Assembly: GCF_032854445.1 (NCBI RefSeq)
Contig: NC_088295.1
Coordinates: 49,775,385 to 49,839,384 of the forward strand
Origin: Liolophura sinensis
Taxonomy: Eukaryota; Mollusca; Polyplacophora; Chitonida; Chitonidae
Direction: 5' to 3'
Length of the DNA stretch: 64,000 bases
The position numbers were made by a program, and so were the translations under genes. The notes under the pieces are model-generated. The model was given only the letters and a program-made list of their open reading frames with translations, was not told the origin of the DNA and did no database searches. Below, piece after piece: positions 63,836 through 64,000 of the stretch (position 1 is its first letter; each line of letters begins with the position of its first letter).

Positions 63836-63961
63836 CTAAAGAATGAATTAATGAATTATTCTGCTTTCAGCAGTATTGCAGCCATATCAAAGCTCCACAG
63901 AAAAAGTACAGACCTTCGAAGGTTCTAATTTAATAATAGACTTCATCAAAGAAATATTACA

Positions 63962-64000
63962 TGTAGGAAGGTCTCTCAGCAACCTGTGGATGGTTTCTCA
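63962..64000 (+). mobile_element. SINE family A, cut by window end
   Basis: TGTAGGAAGGTCTCTCAGCA then ACCTGTGGATGGT matches the middle of family A. Confidence 0.8.

Overview
The window is animal nuclear DNA: long introns, GT...AG splice sites, many tRNA-derived SINEs, minisatellites, and no bacterial-style gene packing. The SINE type and frequent TACATGTA-like words suggest a lophotrochozoan, perhaps a bivalve mollusc. That is inference; the species cannot be fixed from this sequence.

One gene fills the window on the minus strand. It is an RNF213 (mysterin) homologue, a giant AAA+ ATPase and E3 ubiquitin ligase. I traced 53 coding exons from 63835 down to 803, about 8.46 kb or roughly 2,800 codons. 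All have GT donors and AG acceptors, and the reading phase is compatible across all 52 internal junctions. Order, 5' to 3' (right to left): second half of the first active AAA+ unit (Walker B FFDEAN, 63.8 kb); linker; second active AAA+ unit (Walker A GKPGSSKS at 59.8 kb, Walker B VVLDE at 59.4 kb); degenerate AAA+ and hinge part (58-34 kb); C3HC4 RING finger (32.4-32.6 kb); E3 shell (31.6-22.1 kb); RZ zinc finger split over two exons (20.2 and 19.4 kb); C-terminal domain (17.1-0.8 kb). The N-terminal half, the first Walker A and the last exon or exons lie outside the window.

The most unusual feature is in the introns. At least eight exon/5' splice-site junctions and two 3' splice-site/exon junctions of this gene have been tandemly amplified into the adjoining intron. 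The units (26, 26, 31, 33, 33, 45, 51, 66, about 100 and 107 bp) each contain the end of the exon joined to its splice site. Together they cover about 8 kb and hold well over 100 decoy splice sites. Where the exon end is conserved with vertebrate RNF213 (for example LYESLYDALNQ), the exon must be the source. Some arrays stay in frame, so use of a repeat-borne site would add 11-, 17- or 22-residue blocks to the protein.

The rest of the intron space holds about 20 copies of one tRNA-derived SINE family in both orientations, traces of other SINE-like families, a decayed non-LTR retrotransposon (4.6-5.6 kb), a foldback element (27.9-28.3 kb), a 240-bp direct repeat pair, an AT-rich dyad-rich block (20.8-21.6 kb), and tandem arrays not tied to splice sites. 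Homology statements rest on recalled features of human RNF213; no alignment was run.
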